From the NCBI GenBank assembly GCA_963676095.1, contig OY781040.1, positions 4,650,001-4,714,000 of the forward strand: a DNA stretch of 64,000 nucleotides. Reading direction: 5' to 3'. Positions 35,483-44,331 of this stretch are shown here, one piece after another. Below the pieces are notes generated by a model that saw nothing but the letters and a program-made list of their open reading frames with translations, was not told the DNA's origin and made no database searches. The stretch is from G963676095 sp963676095 (GTDB taxonomy: Bacteria > Bacteroidota > Bacteroidia > Bacteroidales > Prolixibacteraceae). Position 1 is the stretch's first letter; the number at the start of each line of letters is the position of its first letter. The translations under genes were made by a program, and so were the position numbers.

Positions 35483-35568
35483 TGGTTAAATTTATTGGTC
35501 AAAAAACTTGTATCTCAAATTCTGTTGTCATATCTTTGACCATGTAATTTAATTGAATGGTTAAACCA
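35483..35568. promoter_or_regulatory. TetR-type operator cluster with half-site TGGTYAAA
   Basis: Five copies of TGGTYAAA or its complement lie in 86 bp before the tetR gene: TGGTTAAA (35483), TGGTCAAA (35496), TTTGACCA (35535), TGGTTAAA (35558) and TTAAACCA (35561). The last two overlap to give the perfect palindrome TGGTTAAACCA (35558-35568). A further partial half-site (TTTAAC, 35473) makes AATTTAAC...GTTAAATT. The cluster surrounds the -7 box at 35531. Autoregulation by the TetR protein is the simplest reading. Confidence 0.55.
35508..35538 (+). promoter_or_regulatory. Promoter of the tetR-exporter operon (TTG-N20-TATCTTTG)
   Basis: TTG at 35508-35510 and TATCTTTG at 35531-35538 match the Bacteroidota -33 and -7 elements with a 20-base spacer. 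Half-sites of the TetR operator cluster overlap the -7 box. Predicted leader to the ATG at 35577 is about 30 nt. Confidence 0.6.
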
Positions 35569-35576
35569 CTTAATAA

Positions 35577-36188
35577 ATGAATGCAAAAAAAGATAATACC
35601 GAAGAAAAGATCCTGGAAGCAGCAAAGAATGTCTTTATAAAGAAAGGCATGGAAGGCGCCAGGATGCAGGAAATTGCCGACGAGGCAAAAATCAACAAGG
35701 CCCTGCTACATTATTATTTCAGGAGCAAAGAAAAACTATTCAACGCTATTTTCAACCAGATTATTAAGATAGCTTTTCCCCGGATCGAGCAGGTAATCTA
35801 TACGGATGTGGATTTCAGGACGAAGGTTGGGGTGGTGATTGATTCTTATCTTGATCTTTTGATTGCTCATCCTTACCTGCCCGGTTTTATCATGAAGGAA
35901 TTCAACCGGGACCCCTCTGTGATCCTGAAGCTGATCGCTAAATACGGTTTTAACATACAACCGGTTCTTGAGGTTATCTCTGAAGCAATGGATCGCGGTG
36001 AGATAATCAAGATGAAACCGGAACACCTGGTTGTTAATATTGTCAGTATGTGTGTGTTCCCTTTTGCGGCAAGACCTGCAATTAGTTTTGTCGCATTTAG
36101 AGACAATAAAGAGGCGCTGGATTCCTTTTTCGAGGAAAGACGTGAAGTTGTAAAGCAGTTTGTTATCCGGGCCATCGAAGAACGATAG
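35577..36188 (+). CDS. TetR-family transcriptional repressor
   Basis: This 203-residue protein has the N-terminal TetR helix-turn-helix: EEKILEAAKNVFIKKGMEGA, MQEIADEAKINKALLHYYF and RSKEKLFNAIF. The C-terminal ligand domain is typical in length but not assignable to a ligand. It is the first gene of the tetR-tolC-MFP-ABC unit, so it probably senses the substrate of the exporter and represses the operon. Repeated operator-like half-sites overlap its promoter. Confidence 0.93.
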   Translation: MNAKKDNTEEKILEAAKNVFIKKGMEGARMQEIADEAKINKALLHYYFRSKEKLFNAIFNQIIKIAFPRIEQVIYTDVDFRTKVGVVIDSYLDLLIAHPYLPGFIMKEFNRDPSVILKLIAKYGFNIQPVLEVISEAMDRGEIIKMKPEHLVVNIVSMCVFPFAARPAISFVAFRDNKEALDSFFEERREVVKQFVIRAIEER

Positions 36189-36243
36189 CCACTAAGGATA
36201 CCTGTTTTTATCAGTTTTCAGAGAACATAAAAGCAAATATCAC

Positions 36244-37515
36244 ATGAAGTACGTAAAGCTAGTTTTAATTTGCCTGTTGTTTCCTGTTCGGGCTGTTTTT
36301 GCCCAGGATCAGGTTCATTTGACTGATTGTCAGCGATGGGCAAGGGAGGAACATCCCTATTTGAAACAGAAGGAATTGTATCAGAAAATATCTGATCTCA
36401 ACCAGGAGAATACGAAAGTTAACTACTTGCCCCGGGTGATACTCGATGCCCAGGCCACTTACCAGTCGGATGTTACGCATCTCGGAATTTCTATTCCCAA
36501 TGTAACAATCCCCACTATTTCCAAAGATCAGTATAAAGCGTACCTGGACGTTAAGCAGAATATTTGGGACGGAGGTGTAACGAAGGCTGCTAATGCCCTC
36601 GAATCTGCCCGGAAAGAAGTTGATGAACAAAATGTTGAAGTTGAACTCTACCAGGTAAAGGATCAGGTAAACGACCTTTTTTTCTCAAGTTTTTTATTGC
36701 AGCAAAACCTGGCTATACTTGACCGGAAACAGGAGACCCTTGAGTCCCAGAAATCGAATATGGAGGCTAAGGTAAAAAACGGGATGCTTTTGTCTTCAGA
36801 GCTTGACCAGGTATTGGCGGAGCTAATCAGGGTGAAGCAGCAGAAAACAGAGTTGCAGTCGGATCGCCAGACTGCCTTGGCTGCTCTGGCTATTCTGACG
36901 GGGAAAGGAGTGGATCGCTTACAGGACCTGGTACTGGATATTCCTTCTGATAGTTCGCTTGATAATCAAATCAATCGTCCTGAACTCGACCTGTTCCGGA
37001 AACAATCTGAGTTACTTGATGCCACTTCTGTTCAGATACAGAAAAAAAGGAACCCGGATTTTTTTGGGTTCGGTCAGGCCGGGTATGGACGTCCGGGATT
37101 AAATATGTATAATGATAACTTTGAGACTTATTATCTGGTGGGCGTAGGATTGAGTTGGAATGTTTTCGATTGGAAGACAGCGAAACGGGAAAAAGAAACG
37201 ATACTTCTTCGTCAGCAGCTGATACAAACGCAGCAACAGCAGTTCGACAGGAATGTAAAGATTCAGCTGGATGGCCAGTACAGGAAAATAACGCAACTAA
37301 AAGATATACTTAAAAGCGACCGGGAGCTCATTTCGCTTCAGGAGCGGATTACGAAAAGTTCTGCTTCAAAGCTTGAAAACGGTACTATTACAAGTTCAGA
37401 TTACATCAGGGACCTGAATGCCGAAATGACTGCCCGGATCACTTTTGAAACTCATAAAGTGCAATTGGAATCTGCCAGAGCGGATTATTTAAATATTCAA
37501 GGTAAACAAAACTAA
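36244..37515 (+). CDS. TolC-family outer membrane efflux channel
   Basis: This 423-residue protein has a signal peptide (VKLVLICLLFPVRAVFAQ) and the two coiled-coil repeats of the outer membrane factor family (ALESARKEVDEQNVEVELYQVKDQV; ...KNGMLLSSELDQVLAELIRVKQQK). It forms the outer membrane exit duct, joined to the membrane-fusion protein and the ABC transporter encoded downstream. It starts 55 bases after tetR, indicating one operon. Substrate unknown. Confidence 0.92.
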   Translation: MKYVKLVLICLLFPVRAVFAQDQVHLTDCQRWAREEHPYLKQKELYQKISDLNQENTKVNYLPRVILDAQATYQSDVTHLGISIPNVTIPTISKDQYKAYLDVKQNIWDGGVTKAANALESARKEVDEQNVEVELYQVKDQVNDLFFSSFLLQQNLAILDRKQETLESQKSNMEAKVKNGMLLSSELDQVLAELIRVKQQKTELQSDRQTALAALAILTGKGVDRLQDLVLDIPSDSSLDNQINRPELDLFRKQSELLDATSVQIQKKRNPDFFGFGQAGYGRPGLNMYNDNFETYYLVGVGLSWNVFDWKTAKREKETILLRQQLIQTQQQQFDRNVKIQLDGQYRKITQLKDILKSDRELISLQERITKSSASKLENGTITSSDYIRDLNAEMTARITFETHKVQLESARADYLNIQGKQN

Positions 37516-37525
37516 AATCGGAAAT

Positions 37526-38407
37526 ATGATTGATTATCGCTATTTATATGTGCTGGCATTGGCGTTGCTGATGTCGTGCAGTGGAAATGACGACAAGTCG
37601 GATGCCTATGGAAATTTTGAAACAGATGAAACTATTGTTTCTTCTGAAACAGCCGGGAAATTGATTTTTTTTGATACAGAACTGGGAGACCATGTTACAA
37701 AGGGAGATTTGTTGGCAATAGCAGATACCGGCCAGTTGAACCTGCAGATTCGTGAAGTAAAGGCACAGTGCAGATCGGTCGAAACCAAGAAAATAAACAT
37801 CCGTTCTCAGGTCGATGTAGAACTGCAGCAGATAAAAAATCTGGAGATTACGCAAAATCGGGTTCATAATCTTTTTAAAGATAAAGCGGCGACACAACAG
37901 CAGGTTGACGATGTTGACGGACAGATGCGGGTACTGGAAAAGCAGATGGAAAGCCTGAATACGCAATTTGTATCTGTAAACAGCGATATTGATGTGCTGG
38001 ATGCCCAGATGAAAGTACTGGAAGATCAGTTACAAAAATGTTTTGTCAGGAGCCCTCTGACAGGACTAGTCATGGAAAAATATGTCGAGATGGGTGAAGT
38101 GCTTTCTCCGGGTAAGGCTATCGTCAAGATTGGTGATCTGTCAGAACTGAACCTTCGTGTTTTTGTGAGCGGGGCGCAGCTTCCCGGGATTAAACTTGGG
38201 CAGCAGGTACAGGTACAGATAGACGAGGACCGGAAGAACAATCAGGCGTTAACCGGAACGATCAGCTGGATTTCCCCGGAGGCCGAGTTTACCCCCAAAA
38301 TTATACAGACTAAAAAGGAACGGGTAAAGCTGGTCTATGCTGTTAAGGTAAAGGTGAAAAACGACGGACGCCTGAAGATTGGCATGCCGGGAGAAGTGAA
38401 TTTTTAG
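37526..38407 (+). CDS. HlyD-family membrane fusion (periplasmic adaptor) lipoprotein
   Basis: This 293-residue protein has a lipoprotein signal ending LLMSC (Cys18). A short biotinyl-lipoyl half (VSSETAGKLIFFDTELGDHVTKGDLLAIADT) leads into a long coiled coil (about 80-170) and returns at VRSPLTGLVMEKYVEMGEVLSPGKAIVKIGDLSELNLRVFVSG, then a beta barrel. It bridges the inner membrane ABC complex and the TolC-type channel. It begins 10 bases after the tolC-like gene. It resembles YbhG of the YbhGFSR exporter. Confidence 0.92.
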   Translation: MIDYRYLYVLALALLMSCSGNDDKSDAYGNFETDETIVSSETAGKLIFFDTELGDHVTKGDLLAIADTGQLNLQIREVKAQCRSVETKKINIRSQVDVELQQIKNLEITQNRVHNLFKDKAATQQQVDDVDGQMRVLEKQMESLNTQFVSVNSDIDVLDAQMKVLEDQLQKCFVRSPLTGLVMEKYVEMGEVLSPGKAIVKIGDLSELNLRVFVSGAQLPGIKLGQQVQVQIDEDRKNNQALTGTISWISPEAEFTPKIIQTKKERVKLVYAVKVKVKNDGRLKIGMPGEVNF

Positions 38408-38486
38408 CAACACTCACTATTTCTGGAAGGCTGTTGAAGACGAAAATGACCTGATAAAAAGACAAATAATAAATAATCAATTACGA

Positions 38487-39419
38487 ATGGTTAGGGTCGA
38501 AAACATATCGAAGTTTTATAACGGGGTCGAAGTCCTGAGCGATATTTCCTTTGACGTAAAAAAAGGTGAGTTATTTGGATTGATCGGACCGGATGGCGCC
38601 GGTAAAACCACTCTTATGCGTATTTTGATGACTTTGCTTATCCCGGATCGCGGACATGCCGGAATGGCCGGACTCGATGTTGTCAGGGATTACCGTAAGA
38701 TCAGAAAAATTGTTGGATATATGCCGGGACGGTTTTCTCTCTACCAGGATTTGACAGTGGAGGAAAACCTGGCCTTTTTTGCTACGGTGTTCGGAACAAC
38801 GATCCGGGAGAACTATGAATTGATCCGGGACATTTATGCACAAATTGAACCATTTAAAAACAGGTTGGCCGGTAAACTTTCTGGCGGAATGAAACAGAAA
38901 CTGGCCCTTTCCTGTTCGCTGATCCATAAACCGGAAATTCTTATCCTCGATGAACCGACAACAGGCGTAGATGCCGTATCCCGGAAGGAATTTTGGGAAA
39001 TGCTGGGCAATCTTAAGGAACAAGGAATCACGATTATGGTGTCGACCCCTTATATGGATGAGGCTGGATTATGCGACAGGGTGGCGCTGATGCAGAAAGG
39101 GAAAATCCTGATTATCGATAGTCCTTCCGGAATTATTGAGAGGAACCGTCACGTTTTATACGCGGTTCGTTCTCAAAATATATACCAGTTGATAAGGGAT
39201 CTGCGAAGCTGGGACCGGATAAAAACTGCTTTTGCTTTTGGCCAGTATATCCATGCCACGCCAAATGATAATCTGACCGAGGCAGAACTGGAGCATTATC
39301 TGCATGAAAAAAGACATGATCAACCGGAAATCCATCGGATAGATCCGGGGATTGAGGATGTATTTATGGCATTAATGTCAAAGCAGGAGAATTTAACTGA
39401 CCAGAAGATAAGTCAATGA
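38487..39419 (+). CDS. ABC-2 exporter ATPase A (YbhF N-half type)
   Basis: This 310-residue nucleotide-binding protein has Walker A GPDGAGKTT (34-42), signature LSGGMKQK (131-138) and Walker B ILILDEPTTG (D155, E156). The switch (H-loop) position reads STPYMDEA with Pro188 where His is expected. The C-terminal domain (about 225-310) is extra relative to a minimal ATPase. It overlaps the next ATPase gene by 4 bases (ATGA). The same His loss occurs in the N-terminal half of E. coli YbhF, so the two genes look like a split YbhF. Confidence 0.93.
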   Translation: MVRVENISKFYNGVEVLSDISFDVKKGELFGLIGPDGAGKTTLMRILMTLLIPDRGHAGMAGLDVVRDYRKIRKIVGYMPGRFSLYQDLTVEENLAFFATVFGTTIRENYELIRDIYAQIEPFKNRLAGKLSGGMKQKLALSCSLIHKPEILILDEPTTGVDAVSRKEFWEMLGNLKEQGITIMVSTPYMDEAGLCDRVALMQKGKILIIDSPSGIIERNRHVLYAVRSQNIYQLIRDLRSWDRIKTAFAFGQYIHATPNDNLTEAELEHYLHEKRHDQPEIHRIDPGIEDVFMALMSKQENLTDQKISQ

Positions 39420-40186
39420 CAAAAATGAATATAATTGATAATGGCCCGAATCCCAAAGTGATCGAAGTTTACGATATGGTAAAAAAATTTGGAAGCTTTG
39501 TGGCAAACGATCATCTGAATTTCGAGGTGTACAGGGGTGAAATTTTTGGCTTTCTGGGGGCTAACGGTGCTGGCAAAACAACAGCAATGAGGATCCTCTG
39601 CGGCCTTTCATCTCCTACCTCCGGACGGATTACTGTCGGTGGCTTCGATGTTTACAGCCAAACCGAACAGATTAAAAGAAATATCGGGTATATGAGCCAG
39701 AAGTTCTCGTTGTACGAAGATATGACCATCTCCGAAAACATTCGCTTTTACGGTGGAATCTATGGAATTCCTGTAAAAGAAAGGAAACAAAAAGAACAGG
39801 TTTTGCTTCATGACCTTGGTTTGAAGCAGGAAAGAGATAAATTGATTGCTGACCTTCCGCTGGGGTGGAAACAAAAACTGGCTTTTTCAATTGCTCTGCT
39901 GCACGATCCGAAGATCGTGTTCCTGGACGAACCTACCGGAGGTGTTGACCCGATAACCCGCCGCCAGTTTTGGGATTTGATTTACAACGCTGCCGAGAAC
40001 GGGAAAACGATTTTTGTCACGACCCATTATATGGATGAAGCCGAATATTGCAACCGGGTTTCCATTATGGTTGATGGCAGGATAGCAGCCCTTGACACAC
40101 CGGATAATCTAAAGAAACAGTATCAGTCAACAGACATGAATGGCGTGTTCTTAAAAATAGCAAGATCGGCAAAAAACAGCGAATGA
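39416..40186 (+). CDS. ABC-2 exporter ATPase B (YbhF C-half type)
   Basis: This 256-residue protein has Walker A GANGAGKTT (48-56), Walker B IVFLDEPTGG and an intact H-loop His204 in TTHYMDEAEYC. The signature motif is degenerate: LPLGWKQKL (147-155) in place of LSGGQ. It is translationally coupled to ATPase A. Together they would form a heterodimer with one consensus and one degenerate ATP site. The transport substrate is unknown; relatives export drugs or antibiotics. Confidence 0.93.
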   Translation: MTKMNIIDNGPNPKVIEVYDMVKKFGSFVANDHLNFEVYRGEIFGFLGANGAGKTTAMRILCGLSSPTSGRITVGGFDVYSQTEQIKRNIGYMSQKFSLYEDMTISENIRFYGGIYGIPVKERKQKEQVLLHDLGLKQERDKLIADLPLGWKQKLAFSIALLHDPKIVFLDEPTGGVDPITRRQFWDLIYNAAENGKTIFVTTHYMDEAEYCNRVSIMVDGRIAALDTPDNLKKQYQSTDMNGVFLKIARSAKNSE

Positions 40187-40309
40187 CGAATTATTATTAT
40201 TTGTTATGGGGCCGTTGTTAAATTATTGATTGATATATAGTGTTGTTCTATTCTTGGCACTTATTAAAGAGACTAGGAATCGTTGAAATTTGAATAACCA
40301 GAAAGAATT

Positions 40310-41416
40310 ATGAAACGTTTTTGGGGATTTGTAAAGAAAGAGTTTTTCCACATTTTCAGGGACCGCAGGACAATGATTATCCTGTTTGGAATTCCCGTTA
40401 TTCAGCTGTTGCTTTTCGGTACTGTTATTACCAATGAAATTAAGGATGCACATGTGGCTATCTACGACCAGTCGAAAGATGAGGTTACCCGGGAAATAAA
40501 GGAGAAGCTGCTTTCTTCAGGATATTTCCTTCTCGACAGGAACCTGGATAACACCGGTGACATTGAATCGATTTTGAGAAAAGGAAATGTAAAAGAAGTT
40601 CTGGTCTTCGGGCCTAACTTCGGGGAGTCGTTGGCAAAAGAAGGAAAGGCCGATGTCCAGGTAATTGTCGATGCATCGGATCCCAATATGGGAAAGTTGC
40701 TTGCTGACTATACCAAAGCGATCATAAACGATTATGTCTTAAAAAAGATGGGCGACCTGAAAATGCCTATGCAGATTGAAACGCAGGTTCGGATGTTCTA
40801 TAATGAAGAGCTCGAATCGGTTTACATGTTTGTGCCGGGTATCATGTCAATGATCCTGATGCTGATATCTGCAATGATGACATCCATTTCAATCACCCGC
40901 GAAAAAGAACTGGGAACCATGGAAATTTTACTGGTGTCGCCCTTAAGGCCGGTTCAGATTATCCTGGGAAAGGTAATGCCTTATCTCGGACTTTCGGTGA
41001 TCAACGCTATTGTGATCCTGATGATCGGACATTTTATTTTTGGTGTCCCTATTCATGGTAGCTGGGTATTATTGATGGGTGAAAGTATCCTTTTTATAAT
41101 GATGGCCCTTTGTCTTGGAATCCTGATTTCGACAATGGCGAAGAACCAGATGTCGGCTATGTTTATTTCCATGATTGGACTGATGTTGCCAACCATCCTT
41201 CTTTCAGGCTTTATCTTCCCGATTGCAAATATGCCGGAACCTTTACAAATACTTTCAGTGATCATGCCCCCGAGGTGGTTTATCATCATTATTAAAAATA
41301 TAATGCTCAAAGGAAGCGGGTTCTTTTATGTATGGAAGGAAACTTTGATCCTGATTATGATGGCAGTCGTTTTTATATCAATTGCCGTCCGTAAGTTTAA
41401 AATAAGGCTCGAATAA
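40310..41416 (+). CDS. ABC-2 type permease (first)
   Basis: This 368-residue permease has one N-terminal membrane segment (RTMIILFGIPVIQLLLFGTVIT), a periplasmic domain of about 150 residues, and five C-terminal segments including MSMILMLISAMMTSISITREKELGTMEILLVSPLRPVQIILGK, the ABC-2 signature. It pairs with the second permease to form the membrane channel. The gap of 123 bases after ATPase B contains no terminator that I can see. Confidence 0.93.
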   Translation: MKRFWGFVKKEFFHIFRDRRTMIILFGIPVIQLLLFGTVITNEIKDAHVAIYDQSKDEVTREIKEKLLSSGYFLLDRNLDNTGDIESILRKGNVKEVLVFGPNFGESLAKEGKADVQVIVDASDPNMGKLLADYTKAIINDYVLKKMGDLKMPMQIETQVRMFYNEELESVYMFVPGIMSMILMLISAMMTSISITREKELGTMEILLVSPLRPVQIILGKVMPYLGLSVINAIVILMIGHFIFGVPIHGSWVLLMGESILFIMMALCLGILISTMAKNQMSAMFISMIGLMLPTILLSGFIFPIANMPEPLQILSVIMPPRWFIIIIKNIMLKGSGFFYVWKETLILIMMAVVFISIAVRKFKIRLE

Positions 41417-41470
41417 CCTTCCGGTGTGCTAACAGCTGATATGTCGGCCAGCAGCAAACCATTTAACCAG

Positions 41471-41518
41471 ATAGCAATACAACAACATAGCAATACAACA
41501 ACATAGAAATATAACAAC
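41471..41518. repeat. 16-bp tandem repeat, three units, between the permease genes
   Basis: ATAGCAATACAACAAC occurs at 41471 and 41487, followed by a variant ATAGAAATATAACAAC at 41503. The array fills the 124-bp gap between the two permease genes. It is A/C-rich on the message strand and unstructured, and could act as a standby site for ribosomes. Copy number may vary between strains. Confidence 0.85.
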
Positions 41519-41540
41519 ATAATCCTCAATCCATTCAGCA

Positions 41541-42659
41541 ATGAGAACCATTTTGTATATTCTTCAGAAAGAATTCATCCAGATATTCCGGAACCGGACA
41601 ATGCTGCCGATGATCTTTTTCCTGCCGTTATTGCAAATGCTCATCCTTGTCTTTGCAGCAACCTACGATCTTAAAAACGTGGATGTGTATGTTGTCGATA
41701 AAGATCTTTCGCAAACCTCGAGAGATTTGATCACCCGGTTTGAGGCTTCCCCGTTTTTCAGGATACATGATACATCGTTTGATGTGAAAAAAGGAGAGAA
41801 CAGCTTTAACCGGGATAAAGCCGATTTTATTTTGGTAATTCCTGAAAAATTCGAACGGTCCTTAATTCGTGACGACAAGGCTGGCGTGCAGGTCTTGATC
41901 AATGCAATAGATGGCAGCAAAGCCTCTTTGATTTATTCATATGTCAGAGGAATTATTTCCGGGTTTAATAAAAATGTTATCGCCCAATGGGAAGGGATTC
42001 CAAAATTCACTCCTCCTCTGCAGATTGATGTGAGCGACAACTATTGGTTTAATCCGGAACTGGATTACAAGTGGTATATGGCACCCGGTATTTTATCGAT
42101 ACTGGTAACAGTGATCGGGATGTTCATGTCGGGAATGAACCTGGTGCGGGAAAAAGAGATCGGGACGATTGAGCAGCTAAATGTAACACCCATCCGGAAA
42201 TACCAGTTTATTTTAGGGAAATTGTTGCCTTTTTTGGTAATTGCTTTGTTCGATCTGGCTCTTGGTTTGCTTATTGCCCGTGTGGTTTTCCAACTCCCGG
42301 TAGAGGGGAGTCTTCCTTTGTTGTTCGGTTTTGCCGCCCTCTACCTGGTTGGAGTGCTGGGACTTGGTTTGTTCGTCTCCACCATTACTGAAACCCAGCA
42401 GCAGGTTATGTTTGTAACTTATTTTTTCCTGATCATTTTTATTTTGATGGGAGGAATATTTACGCCGGTCGAAAATATGCCCGACTGGGCGCAGTTTCTC
42501 GACCGGCTTAACCCTATTTATTATTTCATGCGAATTATGAGAATGGTTATATTGAAAGGATCCGGGTTCGGGGATCTCCTTCCTGAGTTTATTTCCCTGA
42601 CCGTTATCGGAACTTCCTTTCTGAGCCTTGCTATTTGGCGATATCGGAAGACAAGCTAA
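41541..42659 (+). CDS. ABC-2 type permease (second)
   Basis: This 372-residue homologue of the preceding permease has the same layout: N-terminal membrane segment (MLPMIFFLPLLQMLILVFAA), large extracytoplasmic domain, and five C-terminal segments with MSGMNLVREKEIGTIEQLNVTPIRKYQFILGKLLP and MGGIFTPVENMPDWAQ. It completes the TetR-TolC-MFP-ATPase-ATPase-permease-permease unit. The gene order matches YbhGFSR-type exporters with an added outer membrane channel. Confidence 0.93.
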   Translation: MRTILYILQKEFIQIFRNRTMLPMIFFLPLLQMLILVFAATYDLKNVDVYVVDKDLSQTSRDLITRFEASPFFRIHDTSFDVKKGENSFNRDKADFILVIPEKFERSLIRDDKAGVQVLINAIDGSKASLIYSYVRGIISGFNKNVIAQWEGIPKFTPPLQIDVSDNYWFNPELDYKWYMAPGILSILVTVIGMFMSGMNLVREKEIGTIEQLNVTPIRKYQFILGKLLPFLVIALFDLALGLLIARVVFQLPVEGSLPLLFGFAALYLVGVLGLGLFVSTITETQQQVMFVTYFFLIIFILMGGIFTPVENMPDWAQFLDRLNPIYYFMRIMRMVILKGSGFGDLLPEFISLTVIGTSFLSLAIWRYRKTS

Positions 42660-42696
42660 AATGCCAGAGGAACCCTCTCATCCTGAAGAATATGTC

Positions 42697-43743
42697 CTAC
42701 CGTCTTTCCGGTCGTTTCTGCTTTCCGTTTTGGGTTGGGGTGCTTCGTTTTTGTCCCGTTTGAGTCGTTGATTTTTCAGCCGAAGAAGACCTCGCTTTGT
42801 GTACGCCCGATTCACTCCTTTCCCGTCTTTGTCCAGTCGTTGACTGTTTTGATGGTTGGGATGAGTCGGACTTTCTTCCGTTTTGATCCGTAGAAACGTT
42901 TGTATTCTTTTTGATTGATCCGGATCCTGACCTTCCGTGTGATGGATTGCTGTATTGAGGAGTTTCCTGTCTGTGCTGCTGTTCTGCCGGTCTTCTGATA
43001 TTGGTGGGCTGGCTCCTTTGCCTGATGATTTCCTGATTCCTTTCCCTTTCTATTTTTTGGTTTTCTCTGAAATGCTCATCCCGGTGTATTGTTTCATCTC
43101 CCGGACGTCTGTGTCCGTAATTATTATCGTATTCATTCCTGCGGTCACGGTAAGAACGTATCGCATGAGGTGAATAGTGCCTGTCTTCGATGTGCCGGTG
43201 ATAGTTAGGAGCAGGAACAGGCCTCCTGTGTACATAATACCGTGGATAATATCCCCAATAATAAGGTGAATGCCAGATGCTGTAATAGGGATTTACCAGA
43301 TATCCTATAATTAACGGGATTCCAGAATATAAAGGTTCAAAAAAATAGTCAGGCCCGTACAGGTACTCATTACCAATGACCTGTACAATTGTTTCTCCCG
43401 GATAACCCTGTCTGACCACAATGGTTGCAACATTTTGAAACAGGTTTTTTCCCACTACGGCCTGGATAACTACGTTATAATTTCCGTATTCTTCGGTTTC
43501 CACTACCCTCAGATAGTCAATGTACCCGTCTCTGTTCAGGTCCAGATTGGAGACCTGTATATTCGGGTCGTTCAGCATTTGTTCAAATTCTTCCAGATTT
43601 TTTGCCTGTCCGAAAAGGTAGGCTACCGCTTCCAGATCCAGGTTGTCGCCGGTATAGTAGCCATTACCATTGGGCAATGGTTGTACCGGATAGCAATTAA
43701 CTGTGAGAAATAGAAAAATTAGAGATAAAAGTCTTTTGTTCAT
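42697..43743 (-). CDS. Secreted protein with EF-hand-like motif and basic low-complexity tail
   Basis: I do not recognise a named family. The 348-residue protein has a signal peptide (MNKRLLSLIFLFLTVNCYPV), a globular domain with an EF-hand-like calcium loop DLNRDGYIDYLRV (68-80) followed by a beta-rich segment (NVVIQAVVGKNLFQNVATIVV), a hydrophobic/aromatic stretch (about 140-170), and a long Arg/Gln/Ser-rich disordered tail from about 175 to the end, ending KRPERR. Similar proteins are common in Bacteroidota and likely sit in the periplasm or cell surface. It is convergent with the exporter operon. Confidence 0.75.
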   Translation of the reverse strand: MNKRLLSLIFLFLTVNCYPVQPLPNGNGYYTGDNLDLEAVAYLFGQAKNLEEFEQMLNDPNIQVSNLDLNRDGYIDYLRVVETEEYGNYNVVIQAVVGKNLFQNVATIVVRQGYPGETIVQVIGNEYLYGPDYFFEPLYSGIPLIIGYLVNPYYSIWHSPYYWGYYPRYYVHRRPVPAPNYHRHIEDRHYSPHAIRSYRDRRNEYDNNYGHRRPGDETIHRDEHFRENQKIERERNQEIIRQRSQPTNIRRPAEQQHRQETPQYSNPSHGRSGSGSIKKNTNVSTDQNGRKSDSSQPSKQSTTGQRRERSESGVHKARSSSAEKSTTQTGQKRSTPTQNGKQKRPERR

Positions 43744-44288
43744 GGCTTTTCCTTTTATAAGTTGTGTTTTTCTGTTTGTTTTTTATTTAAATACTATAAT
43801 CGTGCCACGAAATTTTTACTTTTCATAGAATCATTTTTTAGATTGATTGCTTTTTTATTTTTATGTTGTTGTTTATTATTATTTTATATTGATAGATTCG
43901 GTTTTATGACCAGTTGATTTTTTCCTGGAAATGTTTTGTAAAACAGTATATTCTTATAGATTTGAAAGCCGGAAATACAGATTGCCGGCAAACTCCCCAG
44001 CATCGCCAAGCCAGGCACATCGCAATGGCCCGGATCTGTTAATGAGGAGTCTCGATGCATTGTCTGGATATTACTGGTGCACTATTGAGAGCTTCATAAT
44101 GCCTGCATACGGACCTTGGGGTGTCCGGATATAAAGTTCTTGATGGAGCTTCAGTAACTTCACTACGTATTAAGGGCCGTTTCAAAATATTAACTGTCGT
44201 TTTTTATGTTATCCCTGTTCCCGCTGCCTGCTCTGTACTTTCATCTCTTTGTCCTGGATTCAGAAGTTGTGAAACGCTGGATATAAAC

Positions 44289-44331
44289 TTAATATTATGG
44301 AAATTATAACTTATAATTTCCATAATATTAA
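44289..44331. repeat. 43-bp near-perfect palindrome and adjacent direct repeats
   Basis: The 21-bp arms (44289-44309 and 44311-44331) are exact reverse complements around a single C at 44310, with core AATATTATGGAAATTATAA. Directly after it, AACCTATAAT occurs at 44330, and again twice more up to 44392, each preceded by ATTA or ATTATA. The region is strongly AT-rich. It could be a protein-binding array, a transcription stop or a mobile-element remnant; I cannot decide. Confidence 0.8.

Noticed and set aside
43931..44309. Small plus-strand open frames in the 942-bp gap
   Set aside because: No motifs, no supportable start context and no homology that I recognise; noted only as possible decayed coding DNA.
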